A DNA stretch of 64,000 nt from Desulfatibacillum sp. (GCA_016342355.1 JAEINP010000009.1:55261-119260); one strand, 5' to 3'. Counted from the first letter of the stretch, positions 1 through 9,780 are shown. Program-made: numbers and translations. The notes: generated by a model not told the origin, from the sequence alone.

Positions 1-1911
1 ATAAAGGTCGGGTCTGGCCTGTCCTGGGGGCTTGACCGCCCTGTACCGCCATTGGGCCCAGCGTCCGCTATTGGTGATGCTCCCTTCCTTTTCCACGGAC
101 GCGGCTGCGGGAAGGAGGAACACCTCGGTGGAAATATCCTTGGAGTCCACGCCGGGCCGTTTCCAGAATCCGGCGGTTTCGGTCTCGAACAGGTCCACGG
201 CCACCATCCATTTCAGGTTGGCCAGGGAATTCCGTTCCCTGTTCGCGTGGGGGCCGCTAACAGCCGGATTTTGGCCAAAGAGGATCAGGCCCTGGATATC
301 GCCCTGGTGCATGGCTTCGAATAGGGAAATGTAGGACCGGTTGCCGCTGTACTTGGGCAGGTAATCAAAGGCAAAGCTGGTTTCGGGCGTGGCATGTTCC
401 CCGTACCAAGCCTTGAGGAGCGAAACCACATACTTGGGCGTGTTGCTCCACCAATTGGCGGACTGGGCGTCGTTGCTCACGGGGGTGCAGCGTTTTAAAT
501 ATTGATCCAAGCTGAGATCGCCGTCCTTGGGGCTTTTCAAATATCCGGGCAGAATATGAAAAAGCAGGGCCATGTCCGTGGAACCCTGGACATTGGACTC
601 TCCCCGGAGGGCGTTGACTCCGCCGCCCGCTATGCCAATGTTGCCTAAAAGAAGTTGGAGAATGGCGTAGGTTCGGATGTTCTGGGTGCCGTGCGTACTT
701 TGGGTGGCGCCCATGGCGTACAGCCAGGTTCCCGCCTTGCCGGGCGTGGCGGACGCGGTATAGAGGTCGCAAGTTTTTTCGTAGGCTTCCCGGGGGGCGC
801 CGGTGATGCTGCACACGGTCTGGGGATCGTAACGGTCAAAGTGCTTTTTGAGCAATTGGAACACGCAGCGATCGTGGGTGAGGCTGAGATCCTTGACAGG
901 ATTGTCCGAGGCGTCGGTTTCGTAAACCCACGAGGCTTTTGCATAGGAGCGGGACGCGGGATCGTATCCGGAAAAAAGGCCTTCTTCAAAATCGTAATCT
1001 TTGGAGATAATAAAGGAAGCGTTGGTATACCGGGCCACGTACTCATGGTGGATGCGATCGTTTTCCAGGGCGTAGCGGATCATGCCGCCCACAAAGGCGA
1101 TATCCGTGCCGCTGCGTAAGGGGCAATAATGATCGGCAAAAGCGGAGGTCCGTGTAAACCGGGGGTCCACGGACAATATCACCGCGCCTTTTTCCCTGGC
1201 CTTTTGGAGCCACCGGGTTGCTATGGGATGGTTTTCCACCACATTGGACCCGCAAACCATGACCACGTCAGCGTTGGCCATGTCGATCCAGTGGTTTGTC
1301 ATGGCTCCTCTACCAAAGGTTGCCGCCAGACTGGCGACCGTGGCGCTATGTCAGATACGGGCCTGATGTTCCAGGTAGACGACTCCCAAGGCACGCGCCA
1401 TCTTGGCGTAGAGGTAGCATTCCTCGTTGTCCAGGGCGGCCCCGCCCAGGCAGGCCATGCCTTCGTTCCGGTTGACGGCGTGGCCGTCCTTTTCCTGCAC
1501 AAGGGTGGCGTCCCGGGTGTCCTTGATGAGCCGGGCGATTCGCGGCAACGCCCATTCCCAGGATTTTTCCTCCCACTTGTCGCTTCCCGGCGCCCGGTAC
1601 CGGACGGTTTGTATGCGTCCCGGACTGTTGACGGTCTGGGAAAAAGCCAGGCCCTTGGAGCACAGCGCGCCCTGGTTGATGGGGTGTTCCGGGTCTCCGT
1701 CAATATGGACCACCTTTCCATCCAGGGATTTAACGATGGTTCCGCAGCCCACGGCGCAAAACGGGCAGACCGAGGTGGTGGAAGCGGCTCCGGCAAAGGG
1801 ATCTTCACGGACTGGCAAGGCCGCCAGGGATTGTTTTGCCTGGCCGCCTAAAACGCCGGTAGCCGCCCCTGCCCCGGCTGTCTTAAAAAAGCCCCTGCGA
1901 GAAATCTTCAT
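1..1911 (-). CDS. fdnG: Formate dehydrogenase alpha subunit, selenocysteine-containing, Tat-exported (3' end beyond window)
   Basis: Catalytic molybdopterin/tungstopterin subunit that oxidises formate to CO2 and feeds electrons to a membrane or periplasmic partner. The N-terminus carries a twin-arginine signal (SRRGFFK) and then a CxxCxxxC...C [4Fe-4S] motif ending CSKG. An in-frame UGA at 1353-1351 (codon 187) falls exactly where FdnG/FdhF enzymes have selenocysteine: the context is QARI-U-HSATVAS, followed in the same frame by TFGRGAMTNHW and NVVENHP, all typical of the family. The frame stays open to base 1, so the gene is cut by the window edge. A SECIS-like hairpin follows the UGA. A naive gene caller would split this gene at the UGA. 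Beta and gamma subunits would lie off the left edge. Confidence 0.95.
1322..1338 (-). promoter_or_regulatory. Bacterial SECIS hairpin for Sec insertion in fdnG
   Basis: On the minus strand the RNA folds as GUCGCC-AGUCU-GGCGGC, six base pairs with a five-base loop containing GU. It starts 12 nt after the UGA. Position and shape fit the SelB-binding SECIS of formate dehydrogenase mRNAs. Confidence 0.8.
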
Positions 1912-2292
1912 CTACTGCTCCTGTCAAACACCTAACTATTAAATCGGAATTATCTGCTGTGGGATAGTTCCTGATTCTGAACGGTCACCATTTTCTGCGG
2001 CGCTGGAACAAGATTAGGAATTATGCCAAATAAACAATATGTTGTCGAGATTGTGCAGCGGGTATGTCAGGCCTGAAACTTCAAATGAATGCATAGCACA
2101 AACCCTACCGGTAAGCAATCACTTGCCTGGCACATATTGACTTATCGGCATTCCCGTGGAAAATATGAACCCACGGCAGCCGGATAATTGGTTGTATAGT
2201 GGCTGCCATGTTTTGCCAAAGCTCCGCCACTGGCTGATTTTGGAGCAATACCATGGTTTAATTGCGCATGCCTCGCATTGCAGGGAGTTTGA
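1912..2292. other. Divergent intergenic region, fdnG / amidohydrolase
   Basis: 381 bp between divergent genes. It must hold both promoters, but I could not identify convincing -35/-10 boxes, a repeat or a small gene. Confidence 0.5.
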
Positions 2293-3471
2293 ATGAACGC
2301 CAATCATAGTTTGAAAGCCGGGTGGATTGTGGACGGCACAGGGGACCCGGCCCGAAAAAATATTTTTATAACCATAAATAAGGGCCGGATTTCCAGCCTG
2401 GATACAGCCCTGCCTTTGAAGGCGGAGTCCCCTGCCCTGCTTGATTATTCGGGATGCACGGTGATCCCGGGTTTGGTGGACGCCCATGTGCATCTGGTCA
2501 TGTCCGGCGCCGTGGACCCGGTAATCCGGGAAGCCCAGCTTTTTGCGTCCTATGAAAAGGCCGCGCCTGTCATAAATCGGCATTTGGATGAAGCCCTGGC
2601 AAGCGGCGTGGTAGCCCTCCGGGACGGAGGCGACTGGGGAGGCCATGCCCTGCAGTTTGTGCGGGAGGCAGGGCCAATGCCAGTTATCGCCAAATGCGCG
2701 GGCAAGGCGTGGCGGGCCAGTAAAAGATACGGCAAGTTAGTGGGCCGGGCGCCGGTTGAGGGGCAGTCTTTGGCTGAAGCCCTGAAAAATGATGATCAAA
2801 GCCCGGATTTCATCAAGGTGGTGGGCTCGGGCTTGAACAGCTTGGTGGAATTCGGCAAGCAGACCCCGCCCCAGTTCTCCCTGGAGGAATTGACCGAGGC
2901 GGTGGAAGCTGCCAGGAGCATGGGCCTGGATGTGATGGTCCACGCCAACGGGGACGAGCCGGTGCGCATTGCCGTGGAAGCAGGATGCCAGTCGGTGGAG
3001 CACGGTTTTTTCATGGGCCGGGAGAATCTAAAGCGTATGGCCGACAAAGGAACCGTGTGGGTTCCCACGGCGGTCACCATGGAGAGTTACGCCCAATCCC
3101 TTCCCATGGAAGATCCCCAAAGAGACGGGGCATTACGGAACCTGGAAGCCCAGGTGAAGCTGATTTCCCTTGCCCGGGAGTTGGGGGTGACTCTGGCTGT
3201 TGGCACGGATGCAGGAAGCACCGGGGTGCACCATGGCCGATCCCTATGGCGAGAGATGGCATTATTCATGGAGGCGGGTTTTTCGGTGGAAGAAGTGATT
3301 CAGGCGACATGCCGGACCGGCGCGGGGCTCCTGGAATTACCCGATTTGGGGGTTTTGGAGGCAGGAAAGGAAGCCACCCTGGTGGTGGTCAAGGGTTCGC
3401 CAAAGGATTTGCCGCAAAGCCTGAAAAACCCTGTGGCGGTCATTGTCCGGGGGGAGGTTCAAACCCCGTGA
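2293..3471 (+). CDS. Metal-dependent amidohydrolase family protein
   Basis: A 392-residue amidohydrolase-superfamily protein of the imidazolonepropionase/prolidase-like branch. The beta-strand-1 metal motif HxH (VDAHVHL) is at residues 65-67. Later ligands are visible as VMVHANGD, SVEHGFF and the terminal aspartate in VGTDAGSTG. The C-terminus has the usual small beta-sandwich ending (LGVLEAGKEATLVVV). An AGGGAG-like ribosome site precedes the ATG. It probably hydrolyses a cyclic amide or amino-acid derivative in the cytoplasm; the substrate cannot be read from sequence. It converges on the sirtuin gene with a 23-bp gap. Confidence 0.85.
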   Translation: MNANHSLKAGWIVDGTGDPARKNIFITINKGRISSLDTALPLKAESPALLDYSGCTVIPGLVDAHVHLVMSGAVDPVIREAQLFASYEKAAPVINRHLDEALASGVVALRDGGDWGGHALQFVREAGPMPVIAKCAGKAWRASKRYGKLVGRAPVEGQSLAEALKNDDQSPDFIKVVGSGLNSLVEFGKQTPPQFSLEELTEAVEAARSMGLDVMVHANGDEPVRIAVEAGCQSVEHGFFMGRENLKRMADKGTVWVPTAVTMESYAQSLPMEDPQRDGALRNLEAQVKLISLARELGVTLAVGTDAGSTGVHHGRSLWREMALFMEAGFSVEEVIQATCRTGAGLLELPDLGVLEAGKEATLVVVKGSPKDLPQSLKNPVAVIVRGEVQTP

Positions 3472-3494
3472 AACAATCCACCGAAATGTGACGT

Positions 3495-4256
3495 TTATTT
3501 CCTCAGTTCTTCCACCATATCCGCGATGGTTTCCAAAACCGGGCCTGCCTTTTCCCTCACCAGCACATGGCAGGCTTTGTCGTAAGGTGTTTCCGACAAA
3601 TTGACGATAGCCAAAAAAGCCCCGGCCCGCCGGGCGTATTCAGGCATAAGCGCCGCCGGATGGACCACCAGGGTGGAGCCCACCACCAGAAAAAAATCGC
3701 AGGACGCAGAGAGTTCCGTGGCCCGTTCCACTTCGGCATGGGGCATGGCCTGTCCGAATGAGATGGTGTCGGGCTTGAGGTATCCGCCGCAATGGCAATC
3801 CGGGGCCGGGTCTCCGTGTTCGATACGTTTTTTTGCCGCAGCCACAGTGGACACCTCGCCGCAAGTCATGCACCGAACCCTGCGGGTATTCCCGTGAAGT
3901 TCGATTACTTTATCTCCGGGTATGCCCGATTCCTGATGGAGCCCGTCAATATTCTGTGTGATGACCGCGTCCAGCAATCCCAGGTTGAAAAGTTTTGCCA
4001 GGGCCATATGGCCCAGGTTGGGACGGGCTTTTTCCAGCCCGTCCCACATGGCGATTTTCTGGTCCCAATAGCGTATTCTCGCATCCCGGGAGGACATGAA
4101 CTCATCAAAGTACACGGGCCGGTATTGGTCCCAGATCCCCCCCTGGCTGCGAAAGTCGGGAATACCGGATTCTGTGGATATCCCCGCGCCGGTGAAGACG
4201 ATGTTCCTGCCTCCCTGTGCGATTTTTTTGGCTATGGTTTCCAGTTTGTCTTGCAT
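3495..4256 (-). CDS. cobB: Sir2-family NAD-dependent protein deacylase
   Basis: A 253-residue class III sirtuin. Visible motifs are GAGIST near residue 23, IPDFRS, the catalytic TQNIDGLHQ, and the NAD-binding VVGSTLVVHP near the C-terminus. The structural zinc site is CxxC (CMTC) followed about 24 residues later by CxC (CHC). It removes acyl groups from lysines using NAD+, for example to reactivate acyl-CoA synthetases. Only 11 bp separate it from the secreted protein gene upstream of it on the same strand. The family call is secure; the acyl preference is unknown. Confidence 0.92.
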   Translation of the reverse strand: MQDKLETIAKKIAQGGRNIVFTGAGISTESGIPDFRSQGGIWDQYRPVYFDEFMSSRDARIRYWDQKIAMWDGLEKARPNLGHMALAKLFNLGLLDAVITQNIDGLHQESGIPGDKVIELHGNTRRVRCMTCGEVSTVAAAKKRIEHGDPAPDCHCGGYLKPDTISFGQAMPHAEVERATELSASCDFFLVVGSTLVVHPAALMPEYARRAGAFLAIVNLSETPYDKACHVLVREKAGPVLETIADMVEELRK

Positions 4257-4267
4257 GGGTGCTCCAT

Positions 4268-6604
4268 TTACAAAGTATTGAAATAAGCGATGGCGTCGTC
4301 CAGGTTCATGGTAACGGGAATACCCATGACCGTCGTGGACACCGTGGGATTTTCGCAGGTGGTCTGTGAAAAGTCAAAGGTCATGCTATTGACCGTAATG
4401 GTTCCACCTGTGGGGACGCCGCATGTCTGGTCGATAACCAGGTTGGTTATAGTCAGGGTATAGGTGTCGTCTCCGTACTGGATTTCCATGGTTCCGTTAA
4501 AGGTCTGGGCGCCGCCGTTATAGGTCATGCTTTCGCAGGTGACCGTCACCGGCACACCATCCACACTATAGGAGTATACCACATCGGTGAGGGTGACGGA
4601 CTCCACGGCCATGGTGGCGATATTATAAGTGACGGCGATGGTTCCGTTAAGGGCGGTTCCGCACACCGTAAGATTATCGATATCCTGTGTGATGATCAAC
4701 TGATTGCCGTTGACTGATACCTTGGTGGTGGACTCGCCGTTGATGGTGCAAGTGGTGGTCTGGAGGTTTTGACACTCCACTTCGAACAGAATACCTGTTT
4801 CCGCCGAATAGGTGGGGGTGATGATCAGAACCCCGGAAACGGAATTGCAGGCCGGAGCCCCGGAGAAGGTAAAGGTGAAGGTGTTGACTTCCCGGCTGAA
4901 TGTTCCGCATTCTGAGGCGGCTGCGAGAATACCACGCAGGCTTTCGGCAACGGCCACAAGTCCGCCTCCGGAAACATCCTGGATTCCCAGTTCAGTAAGC
5001 ACCTCATTGAGGCTGCCCAGGTCTTCCCATCCGCCCTGGCTGTCCACCAGGGAGGAGGAGGCGAGGTTCAGTAGGTCTTCCACCTTTTGAAATTCCTCCA
5101 TTTCCTCCTTGGTGAAAAGATGCCCGTGGCCGCCCACGTCCTTGAGGATAAAGAGCGCGTCTTCCAGATTGAGTACGCCGTCCGCGTTGGCGTCTGCAAG
5201 GTCCATATCAGGCGCAAAACCAGGATCAATACCATTGAGAATTTGCAGCAAAATCATAGCATCCGCCTCGGTAACGGAGTCATCTCCGTTCACGTCACCC
5301 ACCTTGGGCGGGATAGGAGCAATGGACTGGCCGCGGACAGCGGTCACATACTGGTCATTGGTTTTGCTGCTGCGGGGAATATTTCCGAAACGCATATTCA
5401 CGGACCACACACTGGCGGGCGTGGGAGCATAGGTTGTGGAACTCCAATACCAGTTTTGCGCCACGTTGAGGAACGGATGACCAGAGGGAATTACGCAGCT
5501 TGCCGTGGGAATGGACCAGTCAATCAGGCTCACCAATTCAGTGCGGTTGGGCAAGCGCCAGTCACCATAATTCGCCGTGTAACTGGTACAGGAGTAAGTG
5601 CTGGGCGTGGCATTGAAGTTGTTGATATAAGTCAGAGCTTCATCCCAATGATGATTGCCGGTTCCGCCCAGGCAATTAAAGTCCTGGAGCCACATGAGAC
5701 CGGTGAGGTTGTCGGTAATGGTGCCGTCACTGTTGTCCGTAAACCGGGGAGAAGGCCATGTAATACCGCGCTGGTATTCCCCGTCTTCGCCGGTGCCCGC
5801 GCAGTTGCGCACAGTACCTGCATCATCATAGCAAAGGGTTTGACCTGTTTTTTGTACGTTTGCGGGCCAGGCCGGGTTGTTCGTGCCCGTGGGGCCGCTG
5901 CGGACCGCCCAGGTCAGGCAATATCCATTGGTCTTTTGAATTATCATCTGGGAGTTGCTGCCGCTAACATCCGCCTGAAAATCAAATACCCAGGCATCGT
6001 TTGTATTCTGGTTATCGGTGGTGGAAGACCAGTATGGATAGGTGCTGACGTTTTCAAAGCCCTGGCTTGTCAGCCAGGCTGTAGGATCGCTTGCACCTGG
6101 GTTTAACAGGCTGTTTAATTCGTTCATGTTGGGCAGCCGCCAGTCGGAATAGGATGCCGAATACTCGACGCAGTTCAGACCCAAGTCCGCACAGGAGTCG
6201 AGGTCGTAGGTTCCTGCGTTGATCCCTGCTACGAAATCCAGGGCTTCCTGCCATTTCATGTATCCGGAACAAACCTGGGGGAGCAATATACAGTTTCCCA
6301 CGGGTGCACCGTCCGCGGGGTCCACGGTGGTCATGCCGATATTGGCGTTTTGCAACCACATGAGGCCTGTGAGGTTGTCGGTGATGGTGCCGTCGCCGTT
6401 GTTGGTAAAGCGGGCGCCGGGCCAAGCCACGCCCGCCTGAGTTTGTCCGTCCTGCCCTGTCCCGGAGCAGTCAATTATACTACCATCCACCGCGTAGCAG
6501 ATTTTTTGTCCGGTTTGGGGCAGACCTAAAGCAGAGGCGAAGCAAAACGCGGGCAGGACTAATAGCAGGCACAACGACAGGGAAAGGGTTAATCGGGCTT
6601 TCAT
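4268..6604 (-). CDS. Secreted DUF1566 (Lcl C-terminal-like) protein with dockerin type I repeat pair
   Basis: A 778-residue exported protein with a clear Sec signal peptide (cleavage after CFA, about residue 23). Two DUF1566 modules follow, near residues 80-235 and 265-425. Each has the hallmarks TDNLTGLMWLQ, WRLPN and YWSSTT. Next comes a dockerin-like pair of EF-hand repeats (VGDVNGDDSVTEADA and LADANADGVLNLEDA, about 435-490). The C-terminal 280 residues are beta-rich, threonine-rich and unrecognised. DUF1566 modules occur in adhesins and surface proteins. No cohesin is in the window, so the dockerin may act as a calcium-folded spacer or surface anchor. It probably functions on the cell surface or outside the cell. 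Confidence 0.85.
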   Translation of the reverse strand: MKARLTLSLSLCLLLVLPAFCFASALGLPQTGQKICYAVDGSIIDCSGTGQDGQTQAGVAWPGARFTNNGDGTITDNLTGLMWLQNANIGMTTVDPADGAPVGNCILLPQVCSGYMKWQEALDFVAGINAGTYDLDSCADLGLNCVEYSASYSDWRLPNMNELNSLLNPGASDPTAWLTSQGFENVSTYPYWSSTTDNQNTNDAWVFDFQADVSGSNSQMIIQKTNGYCLTWAVRSGPTGTNNPAWPANVQKTGQTLCYDDAGTVRNCAGTGEDGEYQRGITWPSPRFTDNSDGTITDNLTGLMWLQDFNCLGGTGNHHWDEALTYINNFNATPSTYSCTSYTANYGDWRLPNRTELVSLIDWSIPTASCVIPSGHPFLNVAQNWYWSSTTYAPTPASVWSVNMRFGNIPRSSKTNDQYVTAVRGQSIAPIPPKVGDVNGDDSVTEADAMILLQILNGIDPGFAPDMDLADANADGVLNLEDALFILKDVGGHGHLFTKEEMEEFQKVEDLLNLASSSLVDSQGGWEDLGSLNEVLTELGIQDVSGGGLVAVAESLRGILAAASECGTFSREVNTFTFTFSGAPACNSVSGVLIITPTYSAETGILFEVECQNLQTTTCTINGESTTKVSVNGNQLIITQDIDNLTVCGTALNGTIAVTYNIATMAVESVTLTDVVYSYSVDGVPVTVTCESMTYNGGAQTFNGTMEIQYGDDTYTLTITNLVIDQTCGVPTGGTITVNSMTFDFSQTTCENPTVSTTVMGIPVTMNLDDAIAYFNTL

Positions 6605-6905
6605 TGTGGGAACCTCCTTGGTTACGAATTTTTATGGTCAGTCATTTTGGTTTGGCAGGGAATGGACTTGGCTGGTCCAATTATTGCATCTATACTGGCG
6701 CTATAATCCACTGGCAGGCAGATTGGGCCGAACAACTCGGGGGAGATGGCGTTCCCCCTCATATTTTTAAAATATTGTGCCCTATAGTACCTATGCGCAA
6801 AGGTGGGGTCAATCTTTTTTGTCCATGATTTATCAGACTTTTACCTTGTAATCTTAGTCACTTGGCCATCAAAAAATACTATCAGATCAATATAAGGAGT
6901 AAGCT

Positions 6906-6992
6906 ATGAAAATAGCGATTTTAACTTCCCTGATATTCCTGTTGATTCTGCCAGAGGCAAAGGGGGTGGTATTGGGGGATAAGATTGGTTAA
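6906..6992 (+). CDS. Possible 28-aa hydrophobic small protein
   Basis: ATG is preceded by AAGGAG at good spacing. The 28-residue product begins MKIAILTSLIFLLILP, a perfect signal-peptide or membrane-segment pattern, then ends in a short polar tail. A hairpin with a T-run follows 22 nt after the stop. It could be a genuine small membrane peptide or the stub of a decayed exported protein. No function can be assigned. Confidence 0.4.
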   Translation: MKIAILTSLIFLLILPEAKGVVLGDKIG

Positions 6993-7014
6993 GCTGGGAT
7001 TTAAAAATGCAAAA

Positions 7015-7036
7015 GGAGGGCCGAAGCCCTCCCTTT
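7015..7036. terminator. Bidirectional rho-independent terminator
   Basis: Stem GGAGGGC/GCCCTCC with a CGAA loop on the plus strand and UUCG on the minus strand. Plus reads on into CTTTTTG and minus into TTTTG. It ends the PKMT-like gene on the minus strand (stop 37 nt away) and could also end the 28-codon ORF on plus. Confidence 0.8.
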
Positions 7037-7068
7037 TTGTTCATGCAATTCCAGAGTCAAGATTGTTG

Positions 7069-8661
7069 TCAGGCAACCAACAGGGCATTGTTTGCCAAGT
7101 ATTTAAGGCTATTTTTAACCACTTCTTTCAGGGTTGTTTCCAGGGCTTTCGGGTCCGTGACGGGCTCCCCTTTTTGTTTGATGGAAAGGGTCCCATCCTT
7201 AACCAAGGCTATCATGCCTTCCAGCAATGCTTTCTTGTCCCGGGTTCCGTCCACCAAGGGGATAATATTGACAAGAGCGGCGTCCAGGGGAACGGTTTCG
7301 TGGCGCTGGTTGACTGTCCGGGGGTTCATGCGGGCATACTTGACGGCCAGGGGGCTGACCTTGGGTTTCTTACTGATTTCCGATACAAAATCCGCCTGCC
7401 AGGTATAGTATTCCACCAGATTGATGGTCAGGCCTTGAAGAAGGTCACCGGCCAGGACCTGTTTGAATTGCTTGTCCGCGACAGCGGCCTGGTCTTTTAG
7501 GCCTGCTTCTTCCAGGCGTTTTTTGCTTGCCGCAACGAGTTCATCCAGGGTCATGGCTTGGGGCCAGACTTCCCTGAGAGCCATAAGGGCGGCCTTGGTG
7601 AGGGGCCTGTTGGTGGAGATGCTGGGCCCCTTGGGGCTTTTGAAGGTGATACGGGTTTCCGCTGACAAGTCTGTCTTGTCCTCCTCGGGCTTGGCCGCTG
7701 TGGCGAAGGAGTAATTGTGGAGCCTGTCCTGGCTGATGTTCCGGTTGATGGCGGCGCCCTTTTTACATAAAAGAGTCTGGCGGAACATGCGGTTGCGGAC
7801 AAAGTCCATGTACTGCTCGGTCTGTATGATATTTTTACTGATTCTTTTAAGGGTATCGGAGACTTCCTTGGCGAATCCGCTGGTGAGCATGGTGCTGAAT
7901 TCCGACTCTCCCAGGTACTGGAGGCCATGTTTGTCGGCGCTTTCAGCAAACTGGTGGAAGTACATGGGCAGATTTTCTTCTTCCAGATGATCGTGAAACA
8001 GATAATAGTCCTTGCTTTTTTTCAGGAGGTCCATTTCATTTTTCAAAATCAAGCCGTAATAATTATTCTCCGTGGGCACGGATTTGGCGAGAAAATCCAC
8101 CAATGCCCTGGCCTGCTGGACTTTACGGCCCTGTTCCTCGAACTGGGCCGTGTGGTACAACATCATATGGCGGATCATGCCCCGCATATGCCATCCGGGA
8201 TACACATTGTAGGAAAAGTAGGCCAATCCTTCATCATTAAGGTTTTCCGACGCCACAGCCAGCATTTTTTCCTGAACCTCGGGGGGAACCCACGAAAAAA
8301 CCCCGTGGGTGATGATGTAGTCGAACTTTCCCCAGGACTGATCAATATCCAGGATACTGGCGTTTTCTATTTTGATATTCGTGAGGCCCAAGTCGGAGAT
8401 GACCTCACGGCCTACCTTGACCTGTTCCAGGGCCAAGTCCACCCCCACAAATTCGGATTCCGGCAGATGAAAAGCCATGGGAATGATGTTGCCGCCGGAC
8501 GCGCACCCCATTTCCAAAACCCGGCACTTGTGTATATCAGGCGGATTAACGCCAAAAAGAGAGGCAAGGGCGGCCAGGCGCTGGGGATGGGTCTGGGGAA
8601 ACGGGTTGCTTTCGTAGGGTACATCATCGTAGGAGGTGCGTTGCACAATTTCCTGAGTCAT
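7069..8661 (-). CDS. Class I SAM methyltransferase with methyltransferase-regulatory domain (PKMT-like)
   Basis: A 530-residue protein. The N-terminal Rossmann methyltransferase has a glycine-rich SAM loop (EMGCASGGN) near residue 51 and an acidic motif (GVDLALEQV). A methyltransferase-regulatory domain follows (about 210-330), then a C-terminal winged-helix-like segment. This layout matches the bacterial protein-lysine methyltransferase family related to rickettsial OmpB methyltransferases. The target here is unknown; an envelope protein is a reasonable guess. It is monocistronic, with its own terminator. Confidence 0.8.
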   Translation of the reverse strand: MTQEIVQRTSYDDVPYESNPFPQTHPQRLAALASLFGVNPPDIHKCRVLEMGCASGGNIIPMAFHLPESEFVGVDLALEQVKVGREVISDLGLTNIKIENASILDIDQSWGKFDYIITHGVFSWVPPEVQEKMLAVASENLNDEGLAYFSYNVYPGWHMRGMIRHMMLYHTAQFEEQGRKVQQARALVDFLAKSVPTENNYYGLILKNEMDLLKKSKDYYLFHDHLEEENLPMYFHQFAESADKHGLQYLGESEFSTMLTSGFAKEVSDTLKRISKNIIQTEQYMDFVRNRMFRQTLLCKKGAAINRNISQDRLHNYSFATAAKPEEDKTDLSAETRITFKSPKGPSISTNRPLTKAALMALREVWPQAMTLDELVAASKKRLEEAGLKDQAAVADKQFKQVLAGDLLQGLTINLVEYYTWQADFVSEISKKPKVSPLAVKYARMNPRTVNQRHETVPLDAALVNIIPLVDGTRDKKALLEGMIALVKDGTLSIKQKGEPVTDPKALETTLKEVVKNSLKYLANNALLVA

Positions 8662-8928
8662 GTTTTCTGCCTTTCACTCTGAATACTTTTTCTGAGATTG
8701 GGAGTGGGAACCAAGCCGGTGAAAAAAAACATGCCGGGCCCGGAGCACAAAAAAAGTTGCCTTTCGCATGGATTTCTTTTAGTAGAATGAATATAAATGG
8801 TCAAGTATTTAAAATGCATATGGCGGTTGACCGCAGGGAATCAGTGTGATAGACAATGTCTGATTCCAACCATATTCCATGGGTTTTGCGCAATCGTATT
8901 CCAGATGAATTGAAAGGAGAAACCTGGT

Positions 8929-9648
8929 ATGGCAGAACAAGGCATTTACAAAAACCCCATCTTTCTTAACTCCGTCACGCATAAGTCTGTAAAAGTGGCG
9001 GCTGTAGAAAAGTACTCTTTTGCTTCCAAGCTCAATTCCGTAGTGATCGTGGGGCAGGAGTTCTTAGAGGCAGCAAAGTTTTTTCCGGTTGTTTTCACAC
9101 GCGCCGGGGATGATCAGATAGTTCCTGTAGCTATTCTTGGATTGCGGAATGAAGAAAACCTTTTTGTCTCAAAGGATGGCGCATGGAAAGAAGGGACTTA
9201 CATGCCTGCCTATTTCCGCCGTTATCCTTACGTCCTGGCCGCCAATGTGGGCGAGGATGCTTCCTATGCCGTTTGCGTGGACTCGAATTTCGAGGGCTTT
9301 GGCAAAAGCGAAGGCATGGCTCTGTTTGATGACGACGGAAAACAGACCGAAGCGTTCAAGAAGGTGGTTCAGTTCCTCCAGAATTACCAGACCCAGCACG
9401 AAGCCACCAAGGAAATGGTGAAGTTGCTGCAGGAATACGAACTGTTCAAAGACGTTTCCGCCAACATCACCTTGCCCAAGGGCGAGAAAATCGGCTTTGG
9501 CCGCCTGCTGATGGTGGATGAAATGGGAATTTTCAACCTGGATGACGAAAAGATCGTCAACCTGGTTCGTACGGGCTACCTGGCCTGGATTTATTCCCAC
9601 CTGTATTCCCTGTCCAACTTCAGGTCCCTCATGAACCTGGCCAAATAG
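8929..9648 (+). CDS. SapC family protein
   Basis: A 239-residue protein matching the SapC family over its full length. The hallmarks are an N-terminal hydrophobic HKSVKV...KYSFASKLNSVVIVGQEF region and a later FPVVFTRAGDD motif. A strong AAAGGAG site precedes the ATG. SapC was named for a surface-array-associated gene of Campylobacter; the biochemical role is not established. It stands alone between a divergent promoter region and its own terminator. Confidence 0.8.
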   Translation: MAEQGIYKNPIFLNSVTHKSVKVAAVEKYSFASKLNSVVIVGQEFLEAAKFFPVVFTRAGDDQIVPVAILGLRNEENLFVSKDGAWKEGTYMPAYFRRYPYVLAANVGEDASYAVCVDSNFEGFGKSEGMALFDDDGKQTEAFKKVVQFLQNYQTQHEATKEMVKLLQEYELFKDVSANITLPKGEKIGFGRLLMVDEMGIFNLDDEKIVNLVRTGYLAWIYSHLYSLSNFRSLMNLAK

Positions 9649-9669
9649 ACAGAGAGTGTTTTAAGATTC

Positions 9670-9718
9670 AAAGGCAGCCTTGCCGGGTTTCATTACCCTG
9701 AAAGGCTGCCTTTTTTTT
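9670..9718 (+). terminator. Rho-independent terminator after the SapC gene
   Basis: AAAGGCAGCCT pairs with AGGCTGCCTTT and is followed by a run of eight T, 22 nt after the stop codon. Confidence 0.88.
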
Positions 9719-9780
9719 GTATTGTCTCCAAATTCAAAAACAAAAGTTGCTGCTGCAGGCAACCCACTCCCAATCCCAGT

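Larger units (their letters stand above)
6605..7068. other. Intergenic region with a 28-codon ORF and a terminator
   Basis: 464 bp upstream of the dockerin gene and downstream of the PKMT-like gene. It holds the dockerin gene's 5' region, a short signal-peptide-like ORF (6906-6992, +) and a hairpin terminator (7015-7036). Nothing else was recognised. Confidence 0.6.

Noticed and set aside
365..1255. Several plus- and minus-strand ORFs inside the formate dehydrogenase gene
   Set aside because: They are other-frame shadows of the read-through formate dehydrogenase frame.
1351..1353. UGA as a true stop giving a 186-residue truncated protein
   Set aside because: Conserved FdnG sequence continues in frame after it, with a SECIS hairpin; it is a selenocysteine codon.
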